From CAYGXH01 sp964354485 (GTDB taxonomy: Bacteria > Bacteroidota > Ignavibacteria > UBA10030 > SZUA-254): a stretch of DNA of 26,466 nucleotides. Below the pieces are notes generated by a model. The model did not search any database, was not told where the DNA came from, and saw nothing but the letters and a program-made list of their open reading frames with translations. Below are positions 1-8,510 of the stretch, in pieces. Position numbers and translations under genes: made by a program. Positions within the stretch are counted from its first letter, which is position 1; the number at the start of each line of letters is the position of its first letter. The stretch is taken from contig CAYGZY010000027.1 of NCBI GenBank assembly GCA_964354485.1, positions 1-26,466 of the forward strand. Reading direction: 5' to 3'.

Positions 1-1
1 G

Positions 2-1162
2 ATTTATGCAATGCACCATGCGCTTCATCAGCAGGGTGATCACACCACCGACCCTCAGGATATCCGGAACATGGGCGGGCTCCGTTCGAAAATGCCTATT
101 ACTTTTTACACATTTCTCATTTACACGTGCGCGATCAGCGGAGTACCGTTCACATCAGGTTTCCTCAGCAAGGATGAAATTCTTGCAGGAACTCTTGCAT
201 ACGGGAATCTGTCGGGACATTATGCGATTCCAATTATAGGATTTCTCGTTGCAGGTTTGACGGCTTTCTACATGTTCCGCCTTATTATTATCACGTTCTT
301 CGGTGATCACGCCGACAGCGGCCGGTTGCATCATCTCCATGAATCACCCAAGACGATCGTCATTCCTCTCGTGGTGTTCGCAGTTCTGAGTTTCTTCGCT
401 TTCTTCTCATTTAATCCTTTTGGCGCAAGCTCCGGCTGGTTCTACCACGCGATCGAACGGCCCTTATCCGTGGTACCAGAGAATGTGAGAGCAGTGAGTG
501 CCAGTCTGTTCGAAGCCGAGGTCCACGGAAATCACGTTCTTGCCATCGTGCTCTCCCTGGCAGTCGCCGGCGCCGGTATTGCCGTCGCTTTCGCTACCTA
601 TTTCTGGAAGAAGATCAGCGCCGACGCCGTTGCAAAGCGTTTCCACCGGCTCCATACATTTTTAGAGAAAAAATGGTACTTCGATGAACTGTATGGAACT
701 GTGATCGTCGGCGGATTACACGCCATGACCCGTATCCTTCGCTGGTTCGACGACGTAATCATCGATGGTATAGTAAATGGATCGGCGAGTTGGACCCGTG
801 CTGTGGTTTTTGGTTACACCGAACATGTGAAGGAACAAAAATCGAGCGCTCTTCTTTTCCTTGCGGTAGGGATTTTTGTCTCTATCGTGGTCGGATTACT
901 GGTCGGGCAGTGGTTGTGGACAACAGAGAGTATTGCAACTGGCATCATCGTCGGACTGCTGTGCAGCGGATTGACATTATTCTTCTTCTGGGTTGGCGCC
1001 GGTGGATTTGACAAATACGTTGTCGATGGAATGGTGAACGGTATCGGATATTTTTCAGGTTTTTTTGGAATGCTCTTCCGGAAATTACAAACAGGACGCG
1101 TACAGACCTACATTGTTTTCGTACTTATCGGTTTCATGATCCTGTTCTATATCTTCCGGTGA
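2..1162 (+). CDS. nuoL: NADH-quinone oxidoreductase subunit L, C-terminal part (5' cut by window edge)
   Basis: This is the C-terminal 386 residues of the proton-pumping antiporter-like subunit NuoL of complex I in the inner membrane. The reading frame is open from base 2, so the true start lies outside the window and the ATG at 11 is internal. The first visible residues (MHHALHQQGDHTTDPQDI, then NMGGL and KMPIT) are the conserved NuoL stretch before a transmembrane helix. The rest alternates hydrophobic helices with short loops and includes a KKWYFDELY segment typical of the start of the long lateral-helix region. It ends with a hydrophobic helix (VFVLIGFMILFYIF). nuoM follows after 59 bases, which is normal nuo operon order. 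Confidence 0.95.
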   Translation: MYAMHHALHQQGDHTTDPQDIRNMGGLRSKMPITFYTFLIYTCAISGVPFTSGFLSKDEILAGTLAYGNLSGHYAIPIIGFLVAGLTAFYMFRLIIITFFGDHADSGRLHHLHESPKTIVIPLVVFAVLSFFAFFSFNPFGASSGWFYHAIERPLSVVPENVRAVSASLFEAEVHGNHVLAIVLSLAVAGAGIAVAFATYFWKKISADAVAKRFHRLHTFLEKKWYFDELYGTVIVGGLHAMTRILRWFDDVIIDGIVNGSASWTRAVVFGYTEHVKEQKSSALLFLAVGIFVSIVVGLLVGQWLWTTESIATGIIVGLLCSGLTLFFFWVGAGGFDKYVVDGMVNGIGYFSGFFGMLFRKLQTGRVQTYIVFVLIGFMILFYIFR

Positions 1163-1221
1163 ATGTAGTGCGGAATAATAATAATTCTACTGTGAGTTTC
1201 ATTAGATACGAGGATGTTTAA

Positions 1222-2820
1222 ATGGGATTTCTTGGAATAGGGATACTAACGTGGTTAACGTTCCTTCCCATAATCGGGATGATGATCGTTCTCCTTCTTC
1301 CGAAAGACAGGAGTGGTACGATACGCTGGACGTCAGCCTTCTTTACTGCCTTGCAGGTCATCCTTGCCGGTACTCTCTACATAAATTATAACCGGGCGTT
1401 GACTGGTATTAACATGGTTGAAGGTTTTCAGTTCGTTGAGAAAGCTACATGGATTGACATACCATCTGTTGCGTGGTTTGGCCGGATTCACATCGAGTAC
1501 TTCGTCGGGATCGACGGCCTGAGCATACTCATGGTCATCCTTACGGCTCTGATTTCCTTTATCGCTGTCTTTGCGTCGTGGAACATCGGGAAGTCATTAA
1601 AAGGGTATTTTGCGCTTCTCCTCCTCTTGGATACAGGTATGATGGGAGTATTTGTCTCTCTCGATTTCTTCCTCGTTTACGTCTTCTGGGAATTGATGCT
1701 TCTTCCTATGTATTTTTTGATCGGTGTCTGGGGAGGTCCCCGCAGGGAATATGCCGCCATCAAGTTCTTCCTCTATACACTTCTCGGCAGTGTTCTCATA
1801 CTTCTGGCGATACTGGCGCTCTTTTTCAGCGTATCGGTCCTCGATCCGGCAACCGGTGAAAGGATCCACACGTTTAACATGCTTGCGATGATGAATCCCA
1901 CAAATTATGATGCAGGTTCCATACTGTCCGGATTCAATACTTCATGGAGGTATATCACTTTCATTGCCCTCTTCATCGGTTTCGCGATAAAAGTGCCTAT
2001 TTTTCCGTTTCATACGTGGCTTCCGGATGCTCACGTTGAGGCGCCGACTGCGATCAGCGTAATTCTCGCAGGTGTTTTACTTAAAATGGGAGCGTACGGA
2101 TTGCTGCGCATAAGCTTTCCGATGTTTCCCGACGCCGCCGTTTACTACCAGATCCCTCTGGCGATTCTCGGATTAATCAATATCGTGTACGGCGCACTCG
2201 TTGCCATGGCACAGGTAGATTTTAAAAAGCTCATCGCTTATTCGAGTATCAGCCACATGGGTATTGTCATCCTCGGAATGGCGGCACTCACTACACAGGG
2301 AATCACCGGAGCGGTTTTTCAGATGTTCAACCACGGAACGATTACCGCAATGCTCTTTTTAATTGTGGGTGTTATTTACGACAGGGCACATACGCGCGGA
2401 TTGAATGATTTCGGCGGTCTGATGAATCAGATGCCCAGATATGCCGGAGTGATGAGCATTGCATTCTTCGCTGCACTCGGCCTCCCCGGATTGAGCGGAT
2501 TCATCAGCGAAGCATTCGCGTTCCTCGGAGCATTTCAGTCGTTTAAGATTATTACTATCATCTCAACAACCGGTATAGTTCTTACAGCAGCGTACATGTT
2601 GTGGACACTCCAGAGAGTGTTCCTCGGAACACTGCCCGACCGGTGGAAAAATCTGCCGGATATTAACGGTCGTGAGTTATTCACGCTCATACCACTAGCT
2701 GTCATAATTATTTTCCTGGGCATCTATCCTTCACCGGCTATCAATCTTATGACGTCTTCCATCAATAACCTGGTTAATATCATGACACAATCGGCAGGAA
2801 CGTTTTTATTGAATCCGTGA
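1222..2820 (+). CDS. nuoM: NADH-quinone oxidoreductase subunit M
   Basis: NuoM is one of the three antiporter-like, proton-translocating membrane subunits of complex I. The protein has 532 residues, a little longer than usual, and is almost entirely transmembrane helices. Family signatures seen are the conserved helix glutamate in VFWELMLLPMYFLIG, the PFHTWLPDAHVEAPTAISV stretch, LLKMGAYG with its lysine, and DFKKLIAYSSISHMG. The start ATG at 1222 has a GAGG-type ribosome site about 10 bases upstream. It sits between nuoL and nuoN with short gaps, so it is surely one operon. Nothing looks broken. Confidence 0.97.
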   Translation: MGFLGIGILTWLTFLPIIGMMIVLLLPKDRSGTIRWTSAFFTALQVILAGTLYINYNRALTGINMVEGFQFVEKATWIDIPSVAWFGRIHIEYFVGIDGLSILMVILTALISFIAVFASWNIGKSLKGYFALLLLLDTGMMGVFVSLDFFLVYVFWELMLLPMYFLIGVWGGPRREYAAIKFFLYTLLGSVLILLAILALFFSVSVLDPATGERIHTFNMLAMMNPTNYDAGSILSGFNTSWRYITFIALFIGFAIKVPIFPFHTWLPDAHVEAPTAISVILAGVLLKMGAYGLLRISFPMFPDAAVYYQIPLAILGLINIVYGALVAMAQVDFKKLIAYSSISHMGIVILGMAALTTQGITGAVFQMFNHGTITAMLFLIVGVIYDRAHTRGLNDFGGLMNQMPRYAGVMSIAFFAALGLPGLSGFISEAFAFLGAFQSFKIITIISTTGIVLTAAYMLWTLQRVFLGTLPDRWKNLPDINGRELFTLIPLAVIIIFLGIYPSPAINLMTSSINNLVNIMTQSAGTFLLNP

Positions 2821-2841
2821 CAATATCGGGGCGAATTATCC

Positions 2842-4341
2842 ATGCTCGAGCACATAACATCAAGTATTAATCTTTTTTTACCGGAGACGGTTCTCACGGT
2901 AACGTTTTGTATACTGATACTGACGGCGCTTACCAAGAGGAAGCAGGGTCCGATTTCCGGTTATCTTGCGATTGCAGGATTACTCGTCACGGCGTACGTA
3001 CTGTATCAGCAGGTGGGAACAGAATCAAAAGCTATCTTCTTCGGTATGATCGTCCTCGATTCATTCTCCATTTTTTTCAGGTTTCTCATTTTAATCACAA
3101 CCTTCCTGGTTGTAATTTTTTCACTCCAGTCGCAGGAGCTGAAAAAAGGCTCGCAAAATGTCGGTGAGTACTATGCACTACTAATGGCGCTGTCGCTTGG
3201 TCTCTTCCTGATGACGGGCGCGGCGCATCTCCTCATGATGTACCTCGGGCTGGAACTGTCAAGTATCTCCGCCTACATCCTTACCGGATATACGAAGGAA
3301 TCGGATGATTCAAGTGAAGCTTCCCTGAAGTACATCATTTACGGTGCTTTCTCTTCAGGTATGATGCTCTTCGGTATATCGATTCTCTACGGATTGACGG
3401 GGACATTCGACATCTACGCAATAAGCGGCGCTCTCATGATTCGCGAGGTCAGCATGATCGCGCTTCTGATTGCCGGCATTCTCATTCTTGTCGGATTCGG
3501 CTATAAGATATCCGCTGTACCGTTTCATTTCTGGACGCCCGATGTGTATCAAGGCGCGCCCATTACAATCACTGCATTCCTCTCCGTCGCGTCGAAGGCA
3601 GCCGGCTTTGCAATACTCATACGCTTTTTTACTGTCGCTTTCTATGATCCTACCGTCGGTAACCTCGGCGCAGGAGTGAGAGCGACCATCAGCGGATTTG
3701 ACTGGAATCTCATACTCGCTGTTCTATCCGTACTCTCCATGACGATCGGAAATTTTGTAGCGCTATGGCAGAACAACCTCAAGCGGCTGCTTGCATACTC
3801 GAGCATCGCCCATGCCGGGTACATGCTGATGGGCGTGGTTGTTCTCAGCAACGGGGGAATTTCGGCGGTACTGATTTACTTCGTCGTCTATCTCTTCATG
3901 AATCTAGGCGCATTCTACTCGGTTATGATAATCGCAGAAAAGATCGGGAGTGAGGATATCGACAGATACAAGGGCCTCGGCTACAGGGCCCCGTTCATCG
4001 GAGTCGCACTGACAATATTCCTACTCTCCCTGACGGGCATACCGCCAACGGCAGGTTTCATCGGCAAACTGTACATTTTTGCATCGCTGATTGATGCCCG
4101 ATGGTTCTGGTTAGCTATCGTTGGCGTGTTAAATAGCGTCGTTTCACTGTATTACTATATCCGCATAATTCGCAACATGTTTCTCCGTTCACCTGAAGGG
4201 AATACCGAGTCGCTCAGCGTTTCTTTCGGCCAGGTCATTGTCATTATTATCATTCTCATTCCGACCCTGCTGTTTGGTCTCTATTTCGGTCCCCTCGTGG
4301 ATGTTGCTCAGGCATCCGTTTCGATGTTCGGCCTCCGCTGA
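2842..4341 (+). CDS. nuoN: NADH-quinone oxidoreductase subunit N
   Basis: NuoN is the third antiporter-like membrane subunit of complex I. The protein has 499 residues with about 14 hydrophobic helices. Diagnostic stretches are YLGLELSSISAYILTGY (conserved Glu), KISAVPFHFWTPDVYQGAP (conserved Lys) and NLKRLLAYSSIAHAGYMLMG. It starts 21 bases after nuoM and is the last nuo gene, as is usual. The ribosome site before the ATG is weak, which suggests translational coupling to nuoM. A gap of about 120 bases with a weak terminator-like hairpin separates it from the porin-cytochrome genes. Confidence 0.97.
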   Translation: MLEHITSSINLFLPETVLTVTFCILILTALTKRKQGPISGYLAIAGLLVTAYVLYQQVGTESKAIFFGMIVLDSFSIFFRFLILITTFLVVIFSLQSQELKKGSQNVGEYYALLMALSLGLFLMTGAAHLLMMYLGLELSSISAYILTGYTKESDDSSEASLKYIIYGAFSSGMMLFGISILYGLTGTFDIYAISGALMIREVSMIALLIAGILILVGFGYKISAVPFHFWTPDVYQGAPITITAFLSVASKAAGFAILIRFFTVAFYDPTVGNLGAGVRATISGFDWNLILAVLSVLSMTIGNFVALWQNNLKRLLAYSSIAHAGYMLMGVVVLSNGGISAVLIYFVVYLFMNLGAFYSVMIIAEKIGSEDIDRYKGLGYRAPFIGVALTIFLLSLTGIPPTAGFIGKLYIFASLIDARWFWLAIVGVLNSVVSLYYYIRIIRNMFLRSPEGNTESLSVSFGQVIVIIIILIPTLLFGLYFGPLVDVAQASVSMFGLR

Positions 4342-4373
4342 GCACGTGAAATTATCCTCATTACCGCCGGCCT

Positions 4374-4400
4374 GAGCAATTTAACGGTACGTTGCTTTTC
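4374..4400 (+). terminator. weak terminator-like hairpin after nuoN
   Basis: AGCAA at 4375-4379 pairs with TTGCT at 4392-4396, followed by a short T stretch. The stem is only five to six pairs, so it may at most attenuate transcription from the nuo operon into the next cluster. Confidence 0.25.
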
Positions 4401-4463
4401 ATCATAATTTTTTCAATATTCCCAACGAAACACAATCGTGTTCCTTAATAGGGAAGATCATCT

Positions 4464-5774
4464 ATGAACCGAACATTAATAATCATATTTGCCCTCTCTC
4501 TGTCGTGCTCAATACTTTACGCCCAGAAAATATCCGGGCGTCTGTCGACATCAGCATATGCATGGGAGAAGTACGATACGGCAAATCAATCAGACATTCT
4601 CGTACGTATGGTTCAAACTTTACAGCTGGAAGCTGCACATGGGCCCTTATCTTTCCGTACGTACCTCACCGGTGCAGCCGGAAGCGCCGGAGGAATATTT
4701 AGCGACGGAAGAGTGCGCGTCTATAATGCGTTTCTCCGATGGAATAATCTCGCGGGTGTGGCAGACGTGAATGTCGGGAGAATTCCGGTTTTTGCGGGCG
4801 TCGGCATCGGGACGGTAGACGGTCTGATGTTTGAAGGAAAAACTCTGCAGAAAAAGCTTACCTTCAAGGGATTTGGCGGAATGAATGTCAATTCCGCCCT
4901 TCAAACCAAAGATAATGGCAAACTCAGGGATAATTTCAGCGCCGGCGGTCAGATCGCGGGCTGGCTGACGGCAAAGTTGAGAGCGGGTATCAGCTACATC
5001 AACCGTCAACATAGCTCCGAAAGTTATTATGCGATTCGCGCCGACTCTTTTTATAACCCATACACTTTACTCGTTAATCCTCCGCTCCGGAGAGAGCATT
5101 TGCTCGGATTTGATATACTCTACGATGAAAGTACCTTCGGTTCTATCTATGGCCGGCTTGATTATGATTTCCTCCACAAGCGTGCATTAAGGGGGGAAAT
5201 CAACGTGCGTGCGGATGTCATGGAAAATTTGTCGGTAACCGGTACCGTCATCCACAGGGAACCGCGTGTTTTTTACAGAACAATCTTTTCCCGGCTTAAT
5301 TCAGAGTCTGTGCGTGAATATGAAGGCGGACTGGAGTACGAACTCTGTCCGTGGGCATCAACTTTCGGGCGCTTTGCCGTCGTACAGTACGACGATGATG
5401 ACGGTAAACGTCTGACCGCAGGCGTTTCAACTAAGTACGGCAGTATTACCGCTGCATGGACCGACGGGGCAGTGGGATCGTTGGCTTCCATCTCGGTCGA
5501 TGGTATATATCCGATTGCAGGCAGGGTTGTTGTCCCAACAGCAGGGTTTTCATATTCTGCATATGAATATCCGGGTCCGTCATCTCAGCAGGAGGATGCA
5601 GTGTCCGGTATTCTCGGATTGGTTGTCAGGCCCATGCAGATGCTGTCGGTTGATCTGCAGATTCAATGGTTAAACAACCGGATCTACAGTCATGATGTCC
5701 GTGCGTTCGGTAAAATGAGTTATTGGTTCAGTCATACATTTACAAAACACCAGCAGAAAGAAGGTGTGGAATGA
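4464..5774 (+). CDS. exported beta-barrel-like outer membrane protein (porin partner of the multiheme cytochromes)
   Basis: This 436-residue protein has a clear Sec signal peptide (MNRTLIIIFALSLSCSILYA, likely cut before QKISG). The mature part is rich in alternating hydrophobic/polar, Gly- and Tyr-containing strands and contains no long hydrophobic helix, which is what an outer-membrane beta-barrel looks like. It has no heme motif. I do not recognise a named family from residues alone. Its stop overlaps the start of the next gene (ATGA at 5771-5774), and that gene and the following one encode multiheme cytochromes. By analogy with MtrB of Shewanella and OmbB of Geobacter, it may form the pore of a porin-cytochrome conduit. 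The barrel call is moderately sure; the conduit role is inference from context. Confidence 0.75.
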   Translation: MNRTLIIIFALSLSCSILYAQKISGRLSTSAYAWEKYDTANQSDILVRMVQTLQLEAAHGPLSFRTYLTGAAGSAGGIFSDGRVRVYNAFLRWNNLAGVADVNVGRIPVFAGVGIGTVDGLMFEGKTLQKKLTFKGFGGMNVNSALQTKDNGKLRDNFSAGGQIAGWLTAKLRAGISYINRQHSSESYYAIRADSFYNPYTLLVNPPLRREHLLGFDILYDESTFGSIYGRLDYDFLHKRALRGEINVRADVMENLSVTGTVIHREPRVFYRTIFSRLNSESVREYEGGLEYELCPWASTFGRFAVVQYDDDDGKRLTAGVSTKYGSITAAWTDGAVGSLASISVDGIYPIAGRVVVPTAGFSYSAYEYPGPSSQQEDAVSGILGLVVRPMQMLSVDLQIQWLNNRIYSHDVRAFGKMSYWFSHTFTKHQQKEGVE

Positions 5775-6817
5775 TTGGTCGAAGCGGCAGTATTATCCTG
5801 ATCAGCGTAGCGGCAATCGCACTTTCAGTCGCGATGAAAGAAAAATTAGTAGAATACTGGAATGAGGGAGATCATTCCAAGGTCATAAAATTCAGCCATA
5901 AGCTCCACCTTCAGGAACAGGGTGTGAATTGTGCGGTATGCCACCACGCGGCAGCGACGAGTAAGCAGAGTACCGATGACCTTATGGGCGATCATGAGAG
6001 CTGTACTTCATGCCATGAGGAGCAGATCGCTGACAACTGCGCCTATTGTCACGTTGATCCCGAGAATATAGTTGAGATTGAAAATCCTGAACGAGAGTTG
6101 ATTTTTTCCCACGAAAAGCATATTGGTAATAATGTTGAGTGCACACAGTGCCATCCCGGAACGGAGAAAGTCGACTATGCATCGGATGAAAATATGCCGG
6201 AGATGGCATCATGCGTCTCATGTCATACCGAAAAGACTGTTTCCGAAGAGTGCGGGACATGTCATTCTGATTTTGTAAGTCTGATTCCCGGCGACCACCT
6301 CCGTGGATCATTCCGCAAAGACCATAAACGCCTGACACGGCTGGGGAGCTATGAAATTACCTGTGCAACGTGCCATAGCGAGAGTTTCTGCCAGGATTGT
6401 CATACAGGTATTGATCTTGAGGACTTCGGCGTGTATCGTGATCTGATGAGTGATCCGATCACTCGGGTACCTCAGAAGGATTCGCCCCGGCAGTTGAAAG
6501 TTCAGCATGCCCACTCACTGAATTACAAGTTTACACACGGCATCGACGCACGTTCTAGGGAATCTGATTGCATGATCTGCCATGATCGTCAATCCTTCTG
6601 CGTTGAATGTCATCAAGCAGGTACAATTCAGGAAGGGAAAATTAAACCGCAAAACCACAGAGTGGCAGGCTATGTTACAATCGGCAGAGGAAGCGGCGGC
6701 GGCCGGCATGCAGAAATGGCAAAACGTGATATTGAAAATTGTGCATCATGCCACGATGTGCAGGGAGCTGATCCGACATGCATGCTGTGTCATGATGAGG
6801 ATGGAGGAGTACGGTAA
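5771..6817 (+). CDS. periplasmic dodecaheme c-type cytochrome (12 CxxCH)
   Basis: The protein has 348 residues when started at the ATG that overlaps the previous stop (ATGA). An in-frame start at 5723 would bury 48 bases in the previous gene, so I prefer 5771. The N-terminus has a hydrophobic segment (IILISVAAIALSVAM), a signal peptide or inner-membrane anchor. I count 12 CxxCH sites: CAVCH, CTSCH, CAYCH, CTQCH, CVSCH, CGTCH, CATCH, CQDCH, CMICH, CVECH, CASCH and CMLCH. FSHKLHL and FSHEKHI supply distal His ligands as in cytochrome c3/c7-type modules. It lies between the barrel gene and the heme lipoprotein, with overlaps on both sides. It would be the periplasmic electron carrier of the conduit, comparable in role to MtrA or OmaB. 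Heme attachment is certain from the motifs; the role is inferred. Confidence 0.9.
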   Translation: MIGRSGSIILISVAAIALSVAMKEKLVEYWNEGDHSKVIKFSHKLHLQEQGVNCAVCHHAAATSKQSTDDLMGDHESCTSCHEEQIADNCAYCHVDPENIVEIENPERELIFSHEKHIGNNVECTQCHPGTEKVDYASDENMPEMASCVSCHTEKTVSEECGTCHSDFVSLIPGDHLRGSFRKDHKRLTRLGSYEITCATCHSESFCQDCHTGIDLEDFGVYRDLMSDPITRVPQKDSPRQLKVQHAHSLNYKFTHGIDARSRESDCMICHDRQSFCVECHQAGTIQEGKIKPQNHRVAGYVTIGRGSGGGRHAEMAKRDIENCASCHDVQGADPTCMLCHDEDGGVR

Positions 6818-8025
6818 TGAAACGCATACAGTTTTTCCTGCCGCTGATGCTACTGAGCCTTTTGCTCATCATTGCCTGCGCGGATTTGAAGGAAAATTTG
6901 CCTGAGCCGATAAGCGGTGCTATACAAATACATGCTCCGGGATGGAACGCCGGTGCCCATGGTAGATATTTACAATCAAAAGATTGGAATAATGCAGAGT
7001 GTAAACCTTGCCATGGTTCATCATATAATGGTGGAATAAGTGGTAAATCATGCTTTACTTGTCATGTTACATTCCCACATGTTTCAGGATGGAATCTCGA
7101 TACTTCTAACATTAGTTTTCATGGAAAATATTTACAATCAAAAGGTTGGGATCCAACAGAATGTAAGTCTTGCCATGGTTCATTATATGATGGGGGGACA
7201 AGCGGTAAAAACTGCTTTACTTGTCACGCTTCCTTTCCCCATGAAACAAAATTTTTTGGTGAAGATGGACATGAAAATTATTTGGAGAATAATGGTTATC
7301 CGCTCAATGAGTGTAAGACTTGCCATGGAACTGATTTATTGGGGGGAGCACGAGTGAATATATCGTGTTCAGCTTCGGATTGTCATACAGATGCAGGAGG
7401 TAATGCCAAATCTCCGGAAGCGTGCAACACATGCCACGGCAAATTTAGAGGTGCTGCTGATGATACATTATCGTGGGCTCCGCCACGTTCACTCAGCGGG
7501 GATACCGTAAATACATCTTCCGGTGTGGGTGCGCATCAGGCACACCTCGCAGCAGGGGACTATTCTTACGGTGTCAAGTGTAATCAATGTCATGTAGTTC
7601 CATCCGAAGTTTTTCTCGAGGGTCATCTCGATTCACCACCCCCGGCTGATCTTATATTTAATCCATCACTCGCAGCATTAATTACTGCAGACGGAACGTT
7701 TCAACCGAATCCTTCCTACAACACCTTACGCTGCAGCGGAACTTACTGTCATGGATCATGGCGGTTAAGGCGGGCTAGTTCGCCGAACAACTGGGCGTTT
7801 GCGGATTCTGTCATGACCGGCGCCGCATATAATCCATCGTGGACCGGCGGTGAGAGCGAAGCCGAATGCGGATCTTGCCATGAGTTACCGCCCCGCGGTC
7901 ATCAGGATGTGTCGGCATGTTCAAGCTGTCATACCGGAATCGTCGACGCGTCCGGTGTAATTACAGATAAATCCAAACACATCAATGGTAAGGTAAACGT
8001 TCTCGGGACAGAGCGTCCGTTTTAG
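6817..8025 (+). CDS. multiheme c-type cytochrome lipoprotein (9 CxxCH plus 2 CX4CH)
   Basis: The protein has 402 residues. A lipoprotein signal ends in LLIIAC, so the Cys at about residue 21 is probably lipidated and the protein sits on the outer membrane. Nine CxxCH motifs are present (CKPCH, CFTCH twice, CKSCH, CKTCH, CNTCH, CNQCH, CGSCH, CSSCH) plus two CX4CH motifs (CSASDCH, CSGTYCH). The alternation of CX4CH and CxxCH is known from Geobacter outer-surface cytochromes. Residues about 46-195 form three tandem repeats of roughly 50 residues (HG-YLQSKxW...ECKxCHGS...GKxCFTCH). This part is AT-rich while the C-terminal half is GC-rich. The ATG overlaps the preceding TAA by one base and follows a GGAGG site at 6803. 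It is probably the outermost cytochrome of the conduit. Confidence 0.9.
   Translation: MKRIQFFLPLMLLSLLLIIACADLKENLPEPISGAIQIHAPGWNAGAHGRYLQSKDWNNAECKPCHGSSYNGGISGKSCFTCHVTFPHVSGWNLDTSNISFHGKYLQSKGWDPTECKSCHGSLYDGGTSGKNCFTCHASFPHETKFFGEDGHENYLENNGYPLNECKTCHGTDLLGGARVNISCSASDCHTDAGGNAKSPEACNTCHGKFRGAADDTLSWAPPRSLSGDTVNTSSGVGAHQAHLAAGDYSYGVKCNQCHVVPSEVFLEGHLDSPPPADLIFNPSLAALITADGTFQPNPSYNTLRCSGTYCHGSWRLRRASSPNNWAFADSVMTGAAYNPSWTGGESEAECGSCHELPPRGHQDVSACSSCHTGIVDASGVITDKSKHINGKVNVLGTERPF
6955..7345 (+). repeat. three tandem in-gene repeats coding for about 50-residue heme-pair modules
   Basis: Units begin near 6955, 7113 and 7260. The first two are still alike at DNA level: both carry ATATTTACAATCAAAAG, CTTGCCATGGTTCAT and TGCTTTACTTGTCA. 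The third is diverged. Two 60-base lines in this region count 33-35% GC, while a line in the 3' half (7801-7860) counts 60%. This points to recent module duplication or acquisition. Confidence 0.85.
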
Positions 8026-8118
8026 TCCGTTCCGGATTTATCAATTCTGAAGATCAGGGGTATGCGGTTTTTCATTATTGAAATATATTCAGTGATGATT
8101 GTGCCTCTGCAAAGTGAT

Positions 8119-8140
8119 AAGGGGTGAATTTCCCTTTTTA
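8119..8140 (+). terminator. possible terminator after the cytochrome lipoprotein gene
   Basis: AAGGG at 8119-8123 can pair with CCCTT at 8132-8136, followed directly by TTTT. The stem is short but the T run is well placed. It is the only terminator-like structure between this gene and the next. Confidence 0.35.
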
Positions 8141-8184
8141 GCTTGTTCGGTATTGATGTTTTTTGCGTACTATGTACCTGAGTC

Positions 8185-8200
8185 TGGCACGGAGGTTGAT
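8185..8200 (+). promoter_or_regulatory. sigma-54-like -24/-12 element
   Basis: TGGCAC, five bases, then TTGAT matches the RpoN layout (TGGCAC-N5-TTGCW), except that the -12 element has GA instead of GC. It lies about 40 bases upstream of the small ORF at 8242, a plausible distance. The mismatch falls on an important position, so this is only a candidate. Confidence 0.3.
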
Positions 8201-8241
8201 TTATACACCATTCTATCACCTTCAACGGAAAGGGGTATCAT

Positions 8242-8439
8242 ATGACGGTTCAATTAAGCCACACGGAGTGCAATTTGTTGATATCTCTGTTGACCTCTGC
8301 GGTTGCCGATACGAAGGAAGAAATCCACAGAACTGAAAGACATGAATTTAAGGAGGAGCTTAAATCTGAAAAGATACTCATGGAAAAAATTCTATCACGG
8401 TTAGTTGAAGTATCGATGGTAGGTGAAAGGCCGCATTGA
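8242..8439 (+). CDS. small charged alpha-helical protein of unknown function (65 aa)
   Basis: A 65-residue reading frame with an AAAGGGG-type ribosome site nine or so bases before its ATG. The sequence is nearly all helix-forming and heptad-like (LSHTECNLLISLLTSAV, then DTKEEIHRTERHEFKEELKSEK and LMEKILSRLVEV), which suggests a short two-helix or coiled-coil protein. There is no signal peptide, metal motif or membrane segment. Short E/K/R-rich proteins of this look are common in bacteria, but I cannot assign a named family. It stands alone between the cytochrome cluster and the dehydrogenase gene, with gaps of about 215 and 70 bases. A sigma-54-like site lies upstream. Confidence 0.7.
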   Translation: MTVQLSHTECNLLISLLTSAVADTKEEIHRTERHEFKEELKSEKILMEKILSRLVEVSMVGERPH

Positions 8440-8510
8440 TTACTTCTTACGTAACAAAAATACGAATCACGAAATACAATCTATAACAGAATTTATTTGA
8501 GAGGAATAGC

